A stretch of 64,000 nucleotides of DNA from Mucidula mucida (taxonomy: Eukaryota; Basidiomycota; Agaricomycetes; Agaricales; Physalacriaceae), in assembly GCA_015501055.1 (NCBI GenBank), contig JADNYV010000038.1, positions 124,001 through 188,000 of the forward strand. Reading direction: 5' to 3'. The notes below the pieces were generated by a model that was not told where the DNA came from, ran no database searches, and saw nothing but the letters and a program-made list of their open reading frames with translations. Shown piece after piece: positions 63,671 through 64,000 of the stretch (the first letter of the stretch is position 1; every line of letters begins with the position of its first letter). A program made the position numbers and the translations under genes.

Positions 63671-64000
63671 ATGGAAGCACGACCAGGTCCCGCGGCGGAG
63701 TCATCAGCGAGCAACGAACCAGTCGTCTTGACTTGGCCGCCGCCTGAGGAGAGCTCAGGTGGACCGTCGAACAGGGTAGTACCATTCGGGGCTCCGCCTG
63801 CGTACGCTCTTGTCCTTCTTTCGCTGTTTACCTTTTCGACTTGTTTTGGTCTAGATACAACTCTGTCAGACTGCCTACTGTTCCCGTCGCGTACTCTTTC
63901 TCGCGACTGTCCTTCAACTCAATGCTGCTGGTCCCACCGCCGGATTTGCCAGATAGTCGGCCAGTATACCACATATCGATTAACCTGAACTGTTTTAATC
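63671..64000 (+). CDS. 5' part of a gene running off the window
   Basis: Starts MEARPGPAAESSASNEPVVL. An intron at 63802-63854 (GTACGC..GTCTAG, phase 2) joins FGAPPA to YNSVRLPTVPVAYSFSRLSF. It continues with NSMLLVPPPDLPDSRPVYHI and SINLNCFN to the edge. The unspliced frame would end at a stop before the edge, while the spliced frame stays open, which supports the intron. It resembles unnamed conserved Agaricomycete proteins; no domain can be named from this part. Confidence 0.55.

Overview
The window is nuclear DNA of a mushroom-forming basidiomycete (Agaricomycetes). The support is: introns of about 44-66 bp with GT(A/G)NGT donors and CTRAY-like branch points; a DUF6535 membrane protein; an HNH_2-type nuclease gene; a Tnp2-type CACTA transposase; chromodomain Ty3/gypsy and Ty1/copia retroelements; and DDE transposases of the type common in this class. 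No rRNA, intact tRNA, CRISPR array or bacterial-style operon was seen. The genus cannot be named from the sequence alone.

Layout. 0-0.9 kb: a frameshifted protein-kinase-like gene whose sister copy lies at 62.5-63.4 kb. 1.4-3.4 kb: a decayed hAT transposase gene cut by a 613-bp hAT-type MITE with perfect ends and an 8-bp target duplication. 5.0-11.1 kb: a Ty3/gypsy insertion bounded by TTTTT target duplications, in which most of the interior, including a third LTR, is inverted. 12.0-14.1 kb: the remains of a CACTA/Tnp2 transposase. 14.2-26.5 kb: a 'Russian doll' of nested transposons at four or more levels, holding two DDE transposase genes in opposite orientation and several MITEs. 31.1-36.2 kb: a nearly complete but mutated Ty1/copia element.

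From 28 kb on, ordinary genes are mixed with a segmental duplication. Its unit is (i) an uncharacterised three-exon gene, here called family X, (ii) a small cysteine-rich secreted protein gene (SSP), often divergent from X, and (iii) a 3-beta-hydroxysteroid-dehydrogenase-like gene (SDR). Six X copies look intact and three are fragments. Only one SSP and one SDR copy are intact; the rest are decayed. X, the most copied gene, is therefore also the best preserved, which makes it the best candidate here for an undescribed, selected gene family.

Single-copy genes are an HNH nuclease (36.7-38.2 kb), a DUF6535 protein (38.5-41.5 kb), a protein with many Arg-Thr-Arg-Ser-Gly-Ser repeats and a KEN motif (42.1-43.7 kb), an unrecognised 367-aa protein (54.0-55.2 kb), a short and a long member of a membrane-anchored Tyr/Pro-repeat family (58.2-62.1 kb), and a gene running off the right edge (63.7 kb). 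Most premature stops in the retroelements can be read as CGA to TGA or CAG to TAG, the pattern expected from C-to-T decay of methylated repeats.
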